From positions 62,001-126,000 of the forward strand of contig NZ_JQKD01000005.1 in assembly GCF_000745855.1 (NCBI RefSeq): a stretch of DNA of 64,000 bases, read 5' to 3'. How positions within the stretch are numbered: position 1 is the first letter of the stretch; each line of letters begins with the position of its first letter. This DNA is from Xenophilus azovorans DSM 13620. Lineage in GTDB: Bacteria > Pseudomonadota > Gammaproteobacteria > Burkholderiales > Burkholderiaceae_C. The position numbers and the translations under genes were made by a program. Shown one piece after another: positions 17,883 to 27,320 of the stretch. A model generated the notes under the pieces. It was not told where the DNA came from and did no database searches. It saw only the letters and a program-made list of their open reading frames with translations.

Positions 17883-18647
17883 ATGCTCGAAACCCATCAG
17901 CTCACCATCCGCTTCGGCGGCCACGTCGCGGTGAACGCCGTGAGCTGCCGCTTCGCGCCGGGCACGCTCACGGCCATCGTGGGCCCGAACGGCGCGGGCA
18001 AGACCACGTACTTCAACCTGATCTCGGGGCAGCTCAAGGCCACGGCCGGCAAGGTGCTGCTGGATGGGCGCGACCTCTCGACGCTGCCCGCATCGGCCCG
18101 CACGCGTGCCGGCCTGGGCCGCGCCTTCCAGCTCACCAACCTGTTCCCCAACCTCACGGTGCTGGAGAACGTGCGCCTGGCCGTGCAGGCGGCGCATGCA
18201 GGCCCGCACCGCCGCGGCCTGAACCTGTGGAGCATCTGGAGCGACCACCGTGCGTTGACGGAGCGCGCCGACGCGCTGCTGGCCGACACCCATCTCAAGG
18301 CCCGCGAGCACGACGTCGTCGCCAGCCTGCCGCACGGCGACCAGCGCAAGCTGGAGGTGGCGCTGCTGATGGCCCTGGAGCCGCAGGTCTTCATGTTCGA
18401 CGAGCCGACCGCCGGCATGAACGCCGCCGAGGCGCCGGTCATCCTCGACCTGATCCGCAGGCTCAAGCAGGACCCATCCAAGACCATCCTGCTGGTCGAG
18501 CACAAGATGGACGTGGTGCGCGAGCTGGCCGACCGCATCATCGTGCTGCACAACGGCACGCTGGTGGCCGACGGCGAGCCGGCCGAGGTGATCGCCTCGC
18601 CGGTGGTGCAGGAGGCCTACCTGGGCGTGGCGAAGGAGGCGGCATGA
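17883..18647 (+). CDS. ABC importer ATP-binding protein, LivG type
   Basis: 254 residues. Walker A is GPNGAGKTT (residues 38-46), the Q-loop region reads GLGRAFQLTNLFPNLTVLEN, the signature is SLPHGDQRKLEVA and Walker B is VFMFDEPTAG with the switch His in LLVEHKMD. LPHGDQ replaces the textbook LSGGQ, as is usual in LivG proteins. It energises the importer together with the LivF-type ATPase. Its stop overlaps the next start as ATGA. Confidence 0.92.
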   Translation: MLETHQLTIRFGGHVAVNAVSCRFAPGTLTAIVGPNGAGKTTYFNLISGQLKATAGKVLLDGRDLSTLPASARTRAGLGRAFQLTNLFPNLTVLENVRLAVQAAHAGPHRRGLNLWSIWSDHRALTERADALLADTHLKAREHDVVASLPHGDQRKLEVALLMALEPQVFMFDEPTAGMNAAEAPVILDLIRRLKQDPSKTILLVEHKMDVVRELADRIIVLHNGTLVADGEPAEVIASPVVQEAYLGVAKEAA

Positions 18648-19363
18648 ACCTGCTTGAACTCCAGGGCGTGCACACGCACATCGGCGCGTACCACATCCTC
18701 CACGGCGTCGACCTCGCCGTGCCCAAGGGCCGGCTCACCATGCTGCTCGGCCGCAACGGCGCCGGCAAGACGACCACGCTGCGGACCGTCATGGGCCTGT
18801 GGAAGGTGGCGCAGGGCCGCGTCGCCTTCGCCGGCAAGGAGATCGGCGGCCTGGCGACGCCGCAGATCGCCGACCTGGGCATCGCCTACGTGCCCGAGAC
18901 CATGGGCATCTTCGCGGACCTGACCGTGAAGGAGAACATGCTGCTGGCCGCGCGCGCCGCCCGCCGCGCGCAGGACATGGACGAGGCGCGGCTGAAATGG
19001 ATCTTCCGCCTCTTCCCCGCCGTGGAGAAGTTCTGGAACCACCCGGCCGGCAAGCTCTCCGGCGGGCAGAAGCAGATGCTGGCCGTCTCGCGCGCCATCG
19101 TCGAGCCGCGCCAACTGCTCATCATCGACGAGCCCAGCAAGGGCCTGGCGCCGGCCATCATCAACAACATGATCGACGCCTTCGCCGAGCTGAAGGCCAG
19201 CGGCGTCACGATCCTGCTGGTGGAGCAGAACATCCACTTCGCGCAGCGCCTGGGCGACACGGTGGCCGTGATGGACAACGGCCGCGTGGTGCACGCAGGC
19301 TCGATGGCCGACTTCTCGGCCGATGCGCAACTGCAGCAGCGCCTGCTGGGGCTGTCCCTATGA
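18644..19363 (+). CDS. ABC importer ATP-binding protein, LivF type
   Basis: 239 residues from the ATG at 18644, overlapping the previous stop by four bases. Walker A is GRNGAGKTTT, the signature is KLSGGQKQMLAVSRA, and Walker B is LLIIDEPSKGLAP, the last being a LivF hallmark. It pairs with the LivG-type subunit in the ATPase dimer. The downstream permease start overlaps its stop as ATGA, so translation of the whole importer is coupled. Confidence 0.92.
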   Translation: MNLLELQGVHTHIGAYHILHGVDLAVPKGRLTMLLGRNGAGKTTTLRTVMGLWKVAQGRVAFAGKEIGGLATPQIADLGIAYVPETMGIFADLTVKENMLLAARAARRAQDMDEARLKWIFRLFPAVEKFWNHPAGKLSGGQKQMLAVSRAIVEPRQLLIIDEPSKGLAPAIINNMIDAFAELKASGVTILLVEQNIHFAQRLGDTVAVMDNGRVVHAGSMADFSADAQLQQRLLGLSL

Positions 19364-20349
19364 GTCTCAAGATGGATGTCGACTGGAAACCGCTGCTCTT
19401 GGTGCCCGCGCTGGCGCTGCTCGCGCTGCCGCTGGTGGGTTCGCCCAGCACCTGGCTCACGCTCACCGTCGCCGGGCTGGCGATGGGGATGATCGTGTTC
19501 ATCATCGCCTCCGGCCTCACGCTGGTCTTCGGCCTGATGGACGTGCTGAACTTCGGCCACGGCGTGTTCATCGCGCTGGGCGCCTTCGTCGCCACCAGCG
19601 TGCTGGGCGCGATGGGGGACTGGACGCAGTCGCAGTCCATCCTCGCCAACCTGGCGGCGGTGCTGCCGGCGATGGTGGTGGCGATGCTGGTGGCCGGCGC
19701 CGTGGGCCTGGCCTTCGAGCGTTTCATCGTGCGGCCGGTGTACGGCCAGCACCTCAAGCAGATCCTCATCACGATGGGCGGCATGATCATCGGCGAGGAG
19801 CTGATCAAGGTGATCTGGGGCCCGGCGCAGATCCCGTTGCCGCTGCCCGAGGGGCTGCGCGGCTCGTGGCTGTGGGGCGATGCGGCGGTGGAGAAGTACC
19901 GCGTACTGGCCGTCGTCGTCGGCGCGCTCGTCTTCGGCCTGCTGGCCTGGACGCTGGCGCGCACCAAGATCGGCCTCTTGATCCGCGCCGGCGTGCAGGA
20001 CCGCGAGATGGTCGAGTCGCTCGGCTACCGTATCCGCGTGCTGTTCGTCGGCATCTTCGTGGCCGGCAGCGCGCTGGCGGGCCTCGGCGGCGTGATGTGG
20101 GGGCTGTACCAGCAGAACGTCATCCCGCAGATGGGCGCGCAGGTCAACGTGCTGATCTTCATCGTCATCATCATCGGCGGGCTGGGCTCGACCACCGGCG
20201 CGCTGATCGGCGCACTGCTGGTGGGGCTGATGGCCAACTACACCGGCTTCGTCGCGCCGAAGGTGGCGCTCTTTTCCAACATCGCGCTGATGGTCGCCAT
20301 CCTGCTGTGGCGGCCGCAGGGCGTGTACCCCGTGGCGGGGAGCCGCTGA
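19360..20349 (+). CDS. ABC importer permease, LivH type
   Basis: 329 residues with about eight membrane helices. The conserved stretch SGLTLVFGLMDVLNFGHGVF near residue 50 is diagnostic of LivH. GAFVATSVLG and GRV-like loops, and the C-terminal block IGGLGSTTGALIGALLVGL, also match. It forms one half of the transmembrane channel. The stop of this gene and the LivM start share one base (TGATG). Confidence 0.92.
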   Translation: MSLKMDVDWKPLLLVPALALLALPLVGSPSTWLTLTVAGLAMGMIVFIIASGLTLVFGLMDVLNFGHGVFIALGAFVATSVLGAMGDWTQSQSILANLAAVLPAMVVAMLVAGAVGLAFERFIVRPVYGQHLKQILITMGGMIIGEELIKVIWGPAQIPLPLPEGLRGSWLWGDAAVEKYRVLAVVVGALVFGLLAWTLARTKIGLLIRAGVQDREMVESLGYRIRVLFVGIFVAGSALAGLGGVMWGLYQQNVIPQMGAQVNVLIFIVIIIGGLGSTTGALIGALLVGLMANYTGFVAPKVALFSNIALMVAILLWRPQGVYPVAGSR

Positions 20350-21416
20350 TGCTGCGCCGCCTGCTCTCCAACGACCTGCCGCGCAGCAAGGTGCTGGCGG
20401 TGCTGCTGATCGCCGTGCTGCTGGGCCTGGCCTTGGCGCCCTTCGTCTTCCCGGGCGTCAAGGCGCTCAACGTGGCGGCCAAGATCCTGGTGTTCATCGT
20501 GCTCGTGGCCAGCTTCGACCTGCTGCTGGGCTACACCGGTATCGTCAGCTTCGCGCACACCATGTTCTTCGGCATCGGCGCCTACGGCATCGCCATCGCC
20601 GCCACGCGCATGGGGGCGGGCTGGGACGCGGTCGCCGTCGGGCTGGCCTGCTCGCTCGCGGTGTCGCTGGTGCTGGCGCTGGCGATCGGCCTGTTCTCGC
20701 TGCGCGTGCGGGCGATCTTCTTCGCCATGATCACGCTGGCGGTGGCCTCGGCCTTCCAGACGCTGGCTTCGCAGCTGTCGGAGTTCACCGGCGGCGAGGA
20801 CGGCCTGAGCTTCAGGCTGCCGGAGATCATCTCGCCCAGCTTCGAGTTCAGCGAGGAGCCCTTCCTCGGCGTCTCGCTGGACGGGCGCCTGCTGTGCTAC
20901 TACCTGCTGTTCGTGGTGGCGGTGGTGCTGGTGCTGGCGCTGCTGCGCATCGTCAATTCGCCCTTCGGCCGCGTGCTGCAGGCCATCCGCGAGAACGAGT
21001 TCCGCGCCGAGGCGATCGGCTACCGCGTGGTGGTGTACCGCACGCTGTCGGCGGTGCTGTCGGCGTTGTTCGCCACGCTGGCCGGCGCGATGCTGGCCCT
21101 CTGGCTGCGCTACAACGGGCCGGACACCTCGCTCTCCTTCGAGATCATGATCGACGTGCTGCTGATCGTCGTCATCGGCGGCATGGGCACGGTCTACGGC
21201 GCGGCCATCGGCGCGGTGCTGTTCGTGGTGGCGCAGAGCTACCTGCAGGACCTGCTGCGGCTGGGCAATGAAGCCGTGTCGGGCCTGCCCTGGCTGGCGG
21301 CCCTGCTGTCGCCCGACCGCTGGCTGCTCTGGCTGGGCCTGCTGTTCGTGCTGTCGGTCTACTACTTCCCGACGGGCATCGTCGGAAAACTCAGGGCAAG
21401 GAGCAGCGCACGATGA
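20349..21416 (+). CDS. ABC importer permease, LivM type
   Basis: 355 residues. LivM features are FDLLLGYTGIVSFAHTMFFG, the Arg/Glu-rich coupling loop FGRVLQAIRENEFRAEAIGY and the terminal IGGMGTVYGAAIGAVLF. It is the second half of the channel. The hydrolase gene starts inside its last codons (ATGA), so the hydrolase belongs to the same transcript. Confidence 0.92.
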   Translation: MLRRLLSNDLPRSKVLAVLLIAVLLGLALAPFVFPGVKALNVAAKILVFIVLVASFDLLLGYTGIVSFAHTMFFGIGAYGIAIAATRMGAGWDAVAVGLACSLAVSLVLALAIGLFSLRVRAIFFAMITLAVASAFQTLASQLSEFTGGEDGLSFRLPEIISPSFEFSEEPFLGVSLDGRLLCYYLLFVVAVVLVLALLRIVNSPFGRVLQAIRENEFRAEAIGYRVVVYRTLSAVLSALFATLAGAMLALWLRYNGPDTSLSFEIMIDVLLIVVIGGMGTVYGAAIGAVLFVVAQSYLQDLLRLGNEAVSGLPWLAALLSPDRWLLWLGLLFVLSVYYFPTGIVGKLRARSSAR

Positions 21417-22318
21417 GCACACCCGCATCCCGCTACGCCCCGCTGTGCGGGCGCGAGATCCACTGGGTGGAGTGGGGCGAGGAGGGCGCACCCGCCGTCA
21501 TCGCCTGGCACGGCCTGGCGCGCACCGGCCGCGACATGGACGAGCTGGCGCAGCACCTCGCGCAGCGGGGCTTGCGCGTCATCTGCCCCGACACGCTCGG
21601 CCGCGGCCTGAGCCAGTGGAGCCCGGCGCCGGACGAGGAATACACGCTGGCCTTCTACGCCCGGCTGGCCAATGCGCTGTGCGACCACCTGGGCCTGGCG
21701 CGCGTGCACTGGATCGGCACCTCCATGGGCGGCGCCATCGGCACCGTGTGCGCCTCGGGCGGCCTCGCGCCGCGGATGAAGGCGCGCATCGCCAGCCTGG
21801 TGCTCAACGACAACGCGCCCGAACTCGCGGCTCCCGCGCTGGAACGCATCAAGGCCTACGCGGGCCAGCCGCCGGCCTTCGACACGGTGGCCGAGCTGGA
21901 GGTCTTCTTCCGCACCGTCTACCGGCCTTACGGCTGGCTGAGCGATGCCCAGTGGCGGCGCCTCACCGAAAGCTCCACGCGGCGCCTGCCCGACGGCCGG
22001 GTGACGCCGCACTACGACCCGGCGATGGTGCGCCAGTTCACCGCGCACGAGAACGACTACCTGATCTGGGAGCACTACGATGCGATCGAGGTGCCGGTGC
22101 TGCTGCTGCGCGGCGCCGAGTCCGACCTGGTGCTGCCCGAGGTGGTCGAGCGCATGCGCCACCGCGGCCCCGGCGCCGCCGGCCGGCTGCAGGTGATCGA
22201 GGTGCCCGGCTGCGGGCATGCGCCCGCGCTCAACGTGCCGGCGCACCTGGAGCCGGTCGAGGCCTTCATCCGCGCCGCGGACGCAGGCGGCGCGGCGCCG
22301 CAGGCGAGGGCGGCATGA
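21413..22318 (+). CDS. alpha/beta-fold hydrolase
   Basis: 301 residues. The oxyanion strand reads VIAWHGLARTGRDMDEL, the nucleophile elbow is WIGTSMGGAIG with the catalytic Ser, a likely acid lies near LLRGAESDLVLP, and the His is in EVPGCGHAPALN. It resembles carboxylesterases and ring-cleavage-product hydrolases. Translational coupling to the importer suggests it works on the imported compound, for example cleaving an ester, lactone or thioester. No more precise substrate can be given. Confidence 0.85.
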   Translation: MSTPASRYAPLCGREIHWVEWGEEGAPAVIAWHGLARTGRDMDELAQHLAQRGLRVICPDTLGRGLSQWSPAPDEEYTLAFYARLANALCDHLGLARVHWIGTSMGGAIGTVCASGGLAPRMKARIASLVLNDNAPELAAPALERIKAYAGQPPAFDTVAELEVFFRTVYRPYGWLSDAQWRRLTESSTRRLPDGRVTPHYDPAMVRQFTAHENDYLIWEHYDAIEVPVLLLRGAESDLVLPEVVERMRHRGPGAAGRLQVIEVPGCGHAPALNVPAHLEPVEAFIRAADAGGAAPQARAA

Positions 22319-22689
22319 TGCAGGTCGCCGTGCTGCGCGCCGACGACGAACGGCCGCCGCGCGCGCCGCAGGCGGGCGACGGCGTGGCCGAGTGGTTCGA
22401 GCCGATGCTGGCCGGCCGGCTGGTGCAGGCCGGCCTGCCCACGCTGGCGGCGCTGGCCGGCCGCATCAACGAGGCCGGTTCGCGGTGGTGGTATCCGGTG
22501 CGCGGCCTCGGCGCCACCAAGGCCGCGCGCATCGGCGAGTGGCTGCAGGCGCGGCAGGGCGAGACGGGCCTGGCGGTGCGGCTGCCCGCACGGCCGGCAC
22601 AGGCGCAGCGCCCGCACGCGGCGCGCGACCTGGCATGGCGGGCGCCGCGGCCGGCGGCGCATCCGTTCCCGCCGTCCTTCACCACTTGA
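22315..22689 (+). CDS. stand-alone fragment resembling a phage-integrase SAM-like/HhH domain
   Basis: 124 residues; ATG codons at 22315 and 22318 overlap the hydrolase stop. The block WFEPMLAGRLVQAGLPTLAA followed by LAGRINEAGSRWWYPVRGLG and ATKAARIGEWL resembles the N-terminal SAM-like part (Phage_int_SAM_2/DUF3701) of some betaproteobacterial integrase-like proteins. The catalytic recombinase domain is absent. The C-terminus is Ala/Arg/Pro-rich low-complexity sequence. It may be a domesticated DNA-binding domain or the stump of an old integration. Family assignment is from memory. Confidence 0.55.
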   Translation: MMQVAVLRADDERPPRAPQAGDGVAEWFEPMLAGRLVQAGLPTLAALAGRINEAGSRWWYPVRGLGATKAARIGEWLQARQGETGLAVRLPARPAQAQRPHAARDLAWRAPRPAAHPFPPSFTT

Positions 22690-22700
22690 AAGATCCCGCG

Positions 22701-22731
22701 GCAGCCACTCCCCGCAAGACCCCGGCGCGCG
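22701..22731 (+). promoter_or_regulatory. shared upstream motif, copy 1 (before the acyl-CoA dehydrogenase)
   Basis: GCAGCCACT-CCC-CGCAAGACCCCGGCGC lies about 40-70 bases upstream of the dehydrogenase start. The same block, GCAGCCACT-GGG-CGCAAGACCCGGCGC, is found at 25643-25670 before the carboxylase gene. About 25 of 28 positions agree. These are the only two non-overlapping gene junctions in this part of the cluster, so the motif probably marks a promoter or operator. Confidence 0.55.
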
Positions 22732-22768
22732 GCGCCGCTAGCCTCGGTCGTCGCAAGGAGAGAGCTTC

Positions 22769-23944
22769 ATGGAGTTCCTGGACGCGCCGCCGCAGCCCCA
22801 CTACTTCACGCCGGAGCACGAGCAGTTCCGCGCCGGCCTGCGCGCGTTCATCGCGCGCGAGATCACGCCCTTCGTCGACGAATGGGACGAGGCCGAGACC
22901 TTCCCGCGCGCGCTCTACGAACGCGCCGCCGAGCTCGGCGTGCAGGGTCTGGGCTACCCGGAGGCCTACGGCGGCACGCCGGCCGACCTGTTCCACCAGC
23001 TCATCGTGGCCGAGGAGTTCGCCCGCTGCGCCTGCGGCGGCGTGTCGGCCTCGCTCAACTCGCACAGCATCGCGCTGCCGCCGATCCTGAAGGCCGGCAG
23101 CGAGGCGATCCGGCAGCGCGTGATCCCGCCGGTGCTGGCCGGCCGCAGGATCGCCGCGCTGGCCGTGACCGAGCCCGGCGGCGGCTCCGACGTGGCGCAC
23201 CTGCGCACCCGCGCCGTGCGCGACGGCGACCACTACGTCGTCGACGGCGAGAAGACCTTCATCACCTCGGGCATGCGCGCCGACTTCATCACCACCGCCG
23301 TGCGCACCGATCCCTCCGTGCCCGGCGCCGAGGGCATCTCGGTGCTGGTGATCGACGGCGACACGCCGGGCCTGACGCGCACGGCGCTCAGGAAGATGGG
23401 CTGGTGGTGCTCCGACACCGCGCACCTGCGCTTCGACGGCTGCCGCGTGCCGGTGGCCAACCTGGTGGGCGAGGAGAACCGCGGCTTCAGGGTCTTCATG
23501 GACAACTTCAACAGCGAGCGCCTGTTCATGGCGGCGCAGGCCTGCGGCCTGGCCGGCGTGTGCCTGCAGGAGGCGCTGGACTGGACGCGGCAGCGCCAGG
23601 TCTCCGGCAGCGCGCTCTCGCAGCGGCAGGTGGTGCGCCACAAGCTCATGGACATGACGGTGCGCATCGACGCGGCGCGCGCGCTGGTCTACGACCTGGC
23701 CTGGCGCATCCAGCACGCGCAGGCGCGGCCGGCGCAACTGGTGGCGCGCGTGTGCCTGGCCAAGGTGCAGGCGACGCAGGCGCTGCAGTTCTGCGCCGAC
23801 CAGGCGGTGCAGCTGCTCGGCGGCATGGGCTTCATGCGCGGCACGAAGAGCGAGCGCATCTACCGCGAGGTCAAGGTGATGATGATCGGCGGCGGCTCGG
23901 AGGAGGTGCTGAAGGACCTCGCGGCGCGGCAGCTGGGCGTCTGA
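22769..23944 (+). CDS. acyl-CoA dehydrogenase
   Basis: 391 residues with AAGGAGAG before the ATG. The FAD/acyl-CoA signature is ALAVTEPGGGSDVAHLRTRA at about 130-149, and the C-terminal block ERIYREVKVMMIGGGSEEVL is characteristic. The overall pattern (SASLNSHSIALPPILKAGS, GMGFMRGTKSERIYRE) resembles short/medium branched-chain dehydrogenases such as the isovaleryl- and citronellyl-CoA enzymes. It would introduce the alpha,beta double bond that 3-methylcrotonyl-type carboxylases act on next, which matches the carboxylase pair downstream. Substrate chain structure is not determined. Confidence 0.9.
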   Translation: MEFLDAPPQPHYFTPEHEQFRAGLRAFIAREITPFVDEWDEAETFPRALYERAAELGVQGLGYPEAYGGTPADLFHQLIVAEEFARCACGGVSASLNSHSIALPPILKAGSEAIRQRVIPPVLAGRRIAALAVTEPGGGSDVAHLRTRAVRDGDHYVVDGEKTFITSGMRADFITTAVRTDPSVPGAEGISVLVIDGDTPGLTRTALRKMGWWCSDTAHLRFDGCRVPVANLVGEENRGFRVFMDNFNSERLFMAAQACGLAGVCLQEALDWTRQRQVSGSALSQRQVVRHKLMDMTVRIDAARALVYDLAWRIQHAQARPAQLVARVCLAKVQATQALQFCADQAVQLLGGMGFMRGTKSERIYREVKVMMIGGGSEEVLKDLAARQLGV

Positions 23945-23950
23945 AGAATC

Positions 23951-24757
23951 ATGGGCCGCGAGGACGTCATCGCCGACCTGCGCGCCGAGTGCGCGGAACT
24001 GGCCGCGCTGTGCGGTGGGCTCGTGCCGGCGCAGTGGCGCGTCGCCAGCGCCTTCTATGGCTGGAGCGCCTGGGACGAGATCGCCCACCTGTGCTACTTC
24101 GACGAGGCCGGCCTGCTCGCCGCGACCGACGCCGACGCCTTCGCGCGCGACACCCGGGCGCTGGCCGGCCGGCTCGCGCGCGGCGAGGAGATCAGCGCCA
24201 TCGCCCGCGAGCGGTACGGCCACCTGGACGGCGCCGCGCTGCTGGCGCACTGGACGCCGCTCAGCGCGCGGCTGGCGGACGCGCTGGCCGCGCTCGATCC
24301 CAGGGCGCGGCTGCCGTGGTACGGGCCGGACATGAGCGCGCGCTCCTTCGCCACCGCGCGCCTGATGGAGACCTGGGCCCACGGGCAGGACGTGTGGGAC
24401 GTGGCGGGCCGCGTCCGCCCGGCCACGCCGCGCCTGCGGCACATCGCGCACCTGGGCGTGACGACCTACCGCTGGACCTTCGTGAACCGCGGGCTGCCGG
24501 TGCCCGAGCCGGTGCCCCGGGTGGCGCTGGATGCGCCGGACGGCAGCACCTGGACCTGGGGCGACCTGGACGCACCGCAATGGGTGCGCGGCCCGGCGCA
24601 GGACTTCTGCCTGGTCGTCACCCAGCGCCGCCATGTGGCCGACACCGCGCTGGCGGCGAGCGAGGGCAGCGCCAGCCGGTGGCTGGCCATCGCGCAGTGC
24701 TTCGCAGGGCCGCCGGCCGACGGCCCGGCGCCGGGCGTGCGCAAGCCGGCGGCCTGA
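23951..24757 (+). CDS. TIGR03084-family DinB-like protein
   Basis: 268 residues. The N-terminal half is a DinB/maleylpyruvate-isomerase-like four-helix bundle: VPAQWRVASAFYGWSAWDEI with an early His in IAHLCYFDEA and a second conserved segment ARLMETWAHGQDVWD. The C-terminal half ends in a compact domain (GSTWTWGDLDAPQWVRGPAQ). Metal-binding His residues at IAHLCYF and WAHGQD are consistent with thiol-dependent DinB enzymes, but no reaction is known for this family. It is commonly found next to acyl-CoA metabolism genes (established pattern, from memory). Confidence 0.75.
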   Translation: MGREDVIADLRAECAELAALCGGLVPAQWRVASAFYGWSAWDEIAHLCYFDEAGLLAATDADAFARDTRALAGRLARGEEISAIARERYGHLDGAALLAHWTPLSARLADALAALDPRARLPWYGPDMSARSFATARLMETWAHGQDVWDVAGRVRPATPRLRHIAHLGVTTYRWTFVNRGLPVPEPVPRVALDAPDGSTWTWGDLDAPQWVRGPAQDFCLVVTQRRHVADTALAASEGSASRWLAIAQCFAGPPADGPAPGVRKPAA

Positions 24758-25638
24758 TGACCGGCGAGCCGCTTACGCTGGCGCTGCAGGCGCCCATCGA
24801 GGCGGCGCTGGCACGGCTGCGCGCCGGGCGCGGCGAGCGCTGCCTGTCGGAGTGGTGCTTCTCGAACCTCTACCTGTTCCGCGAGGTCCACGCCTACCGC
24901 TACCTGCCGGGGCCGTGGCCCGCCATCGCCGGCCGCAGCTACGACGGGGCGCGCCACCTGATGCCGCTGTTCGAGCCCGCGCAGGCGCCGGCCGAAGTGC
25001 TGCACGCCTTGGTCGTAGCGCACGGCCACCTCTATCCCGTCGCGCGCGACCAGGCCGAGGCGCTGGCGGCGGGGCGCTTCACCGCCACCGAATCGCGCGA
25101 CGACGCGGACTACCTCTACCGCGCCGCCGCCTTCGCCGACTATGCGGGCCGGCCGCTGGCTGCCAAGCGCAACCAGTTGCGCCGCTTCCTGGCCGTGCAC
25201 CGGCCGCAGGCACTGCCCTATGCGCCGGCGCTGGAGGGCGCCGCGCGCGAGGTGCTGGCCGGCTGGATGGCGCACAAGGGCAGGGCGTGCGGCGAGGCCG
25301 ACGAGGCCGCCTGCATCGAGGCCTTCGCGCAGGCCGGGGCCTTCGGGCTGGAGGGCTTCGTGCACTTCGACGGCGCGCGCCCCGTCGGCGTGGTGCTGGG
25401 GCAGATGCTGGCGCCGGGCGTCTGCGCCATCCGCTTCGCCAAGGGGCGGGACGGCCACCCCGGCCTGTACCCGCACATGTTCCGGCACTTCTGCCGGGCC
25501 TTCGAGCCGCAGTTCGGCCGGCCGCTGCACTGGCTCAACTTCGAGCAGGACATGGGCATCGCGGGCTTCCGGCGCAGCAAGATGTCCTACCGGCCGGCGG
25601 CGCTGCTGTCCAAGCTGCGCCTCGCGCCCGCGGGCTGA
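24757..25638 (+). CDS. DUF2156-type (phosphatidylglycerol lysyltransferase C-terminal-like) protein
   Basis: 293 residues; start and previous stop share a base (TGATG). The sequence CLSEWCFSNLYLFREVHAYR at the N-terminus and the two GNAT-like blocks (KRNQLRRFLAVHR; GLYPHMFRHFCRAFEP followed by LNFEQDMGIAGFRRSKMSY) match DUF2156 proteins. These share the dup-GNAT fold of MprF and FemXAB aminoacyltransferases. No membrane domain is present. It could transfer an acyl or aminoacyl group, but the substrate is unknown. Its place between the TIGR03084 and carboxylase genes is unexplained. Confidence 0.75.
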   Translation: MTGEPLTLALQAPIEAALARLRAGRGERCLSEWCFSNLYLFREVHAYRYLPGPWPAIAGRSYDGARHLMPLFEPAQAPAEVLHALVVAHGHLYPVARDQAEALAAGRFTATESRDDADYLYRAAAFADYAGRPLAAKRNQLRRFLAVHRPQALPYAPALEGAAREVLAGWMAHKGRACGEADEAACIEAFAQAGAFGLEGFVHFDGARPVGVVLGQMLAPGVCAIRFAKGRDGHPGLYPHMFRHFCRAFEPQFGRPLHWLNFEQDMGIAGFRRSKMSYRPAALLSKLRLAPAG

Positions 25639-25642
25639 GCGG

Positions 25643-25670
25643 GCAGCCACTGGGCGCAAGACCCGGCGCC
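25643..25670 (+). promoter_or_regulatory. shared upstream motif, copy 2 (before the carboxylase)
   Basis: GCAGCCACTGGGCGCAAGAC followed by CCGGCGCC. It starts right after the DUF2156 stop and ends about 23 bases before the carboxyltransferase ATG, with TAAGCT between. See the copy at 22701. The short distance to the ATG leaves little room for a leader. Confidence 0.55.
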
Positions 25671-25692
25671 GGCCGTTTCCTAAGCTGGCGGC

Positions 25693-27320
25693 ATGGCGAC
25701 CCTCGAATCCACCCTCTCGCCCGGCAGCGCGTCCTTCCAGGCCAACCGCGAGGGCATGCTGGCGCTGCTCGGGCGCGTGCGCGCCTGCGAGCGCCGCGCG
25801 GTCGAGGCCTCGGAACGCTCGCGCGCGCGCTTCGAGCAGCGCGGCCAGCTGCTGCCGCGCGAGCGCCTGTCGCTGCTGCTCGACCCCGGCACACCCTTCC
25901 TGGAGATCGCCAGCCTGGCCGGCCTCGGCCTGGACAACCCCGACCTGGACAAGAGCGTGCCCGGCGGCGGCGTGATCGCCGGCATCGGCTGGGTGTCCGG
26001 CATGCGGGTGATGGTCACCGCCTCCGACTCGGGCATCGACGCCGGCGCGCTGCAGCCCATGGGGCTGCCCAAGCAGCTGCGCATCCAGGAACTGGCGCTG
26101 GAGAACCGGCTGCCCTTCGTGCAGCTGGTGGAGAGCGCCGGCGCCAACCTGATGACCTACCGGGTGGAGGAGTTCGTCACCGGCGGCAGCCTGTTCCGCA
26201 ACCTGGCGCGCATGTCGGCCGCCGGCCTGCCGGTGGTGACGGTGACGCACGGCTCCTCCACCGCCGGCGGCGCCTACCAGACCGGCCTGTCCGACCACAT
26301 CGTGATGGTGCGCGGGCGCTCGAGGGCCTTCCTGGCCGGCCCGCCGCTGCTGAAGGCCGCCACCGGCGAGATCGCCACCGAGGAGGAGCTGGGCGGCGCG
26401 GAGATGCACACCGGCATCTCCGGCCTGGGCGACTACCTGGCCGAGGACGACCGCGACGCGATCCGCCTGGCGCGCGAGATCCTGGCGCACATCGACTGGA
26501 ACCGCGACCTGCCGCCGGCGCCGGCGCCGGCGCACCGCTTCCGGCCGCCGCGCCACGACGCCGAGGAACTGCTGGGCATCATGCCCACCGACCTCAAGCG
26601 CCCGGTGGACATGAAGCAGGTGATCGCGCGCATCGTCGACGACTCCGAGTTCCTCGAATTCGGCGAGCGCTACGGCAGCGCCACCGTCACCGGCTTCGCC
26701 AAGGTGGAGGGCCTGCCGCTGGGCGTGATCACCAACAACGGCCCGATCGACCCGGCCGGCGCGGCCAAGGCCACGCATTTCATCCAGGCCTGCTGCCAGG
26801 CGGGAACGCCGATTCTGTACCTGCAGAACACCACCGGCTACATGGTCGGGCGCGTGTACGAGGAGGCCGGCATCATCAAGCACGGCTCCAAGATGATCCA
26901 GGCCGTCACCAACGCCACGGTGCCGCAGATCACCATCCAGTGCGGCGCCTCCTTCGGCGCCGGCAACTACGGCATGTGCGGGCGCGGCTTCCAGCCGCGC
27001 TTCTGCTTCTCGTGGCCCAACGCGCGCACGGCGGTGATGGGCGGCGAGCAGGCCGCGCAGACCATGGTCAACGTGACCGAGGCGGCGATGCGGCGCAAGG
27101 GCGGCGAGGTCGACCGCGCCAAGCTCGCCGAGATGGAGCGCCGCATCGTCGAGCGCTTCGACAGCCAGATGAGCGTGTTCACCACCAGCGCGCGCCTGCT
27201 CGACGACGGCGTGATTGACCCGCGCGACACGCGCGCCGTGCTGGCGCAGGTGCTGTCCATCTGCCGCGACGCCGGGCTGCGCCGGCCGAAGCCCATGCAG
27301 TTCGGCGTGGCGCGTCCCTG

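Noticed and set aside
24466-26883. An 805-codon minus-strand frame opposite the TIGR03084, DUF2156 and carboxylase genes
   Set aside because: Shadow composition, and the plus strand has overlapping, recognisable genes.
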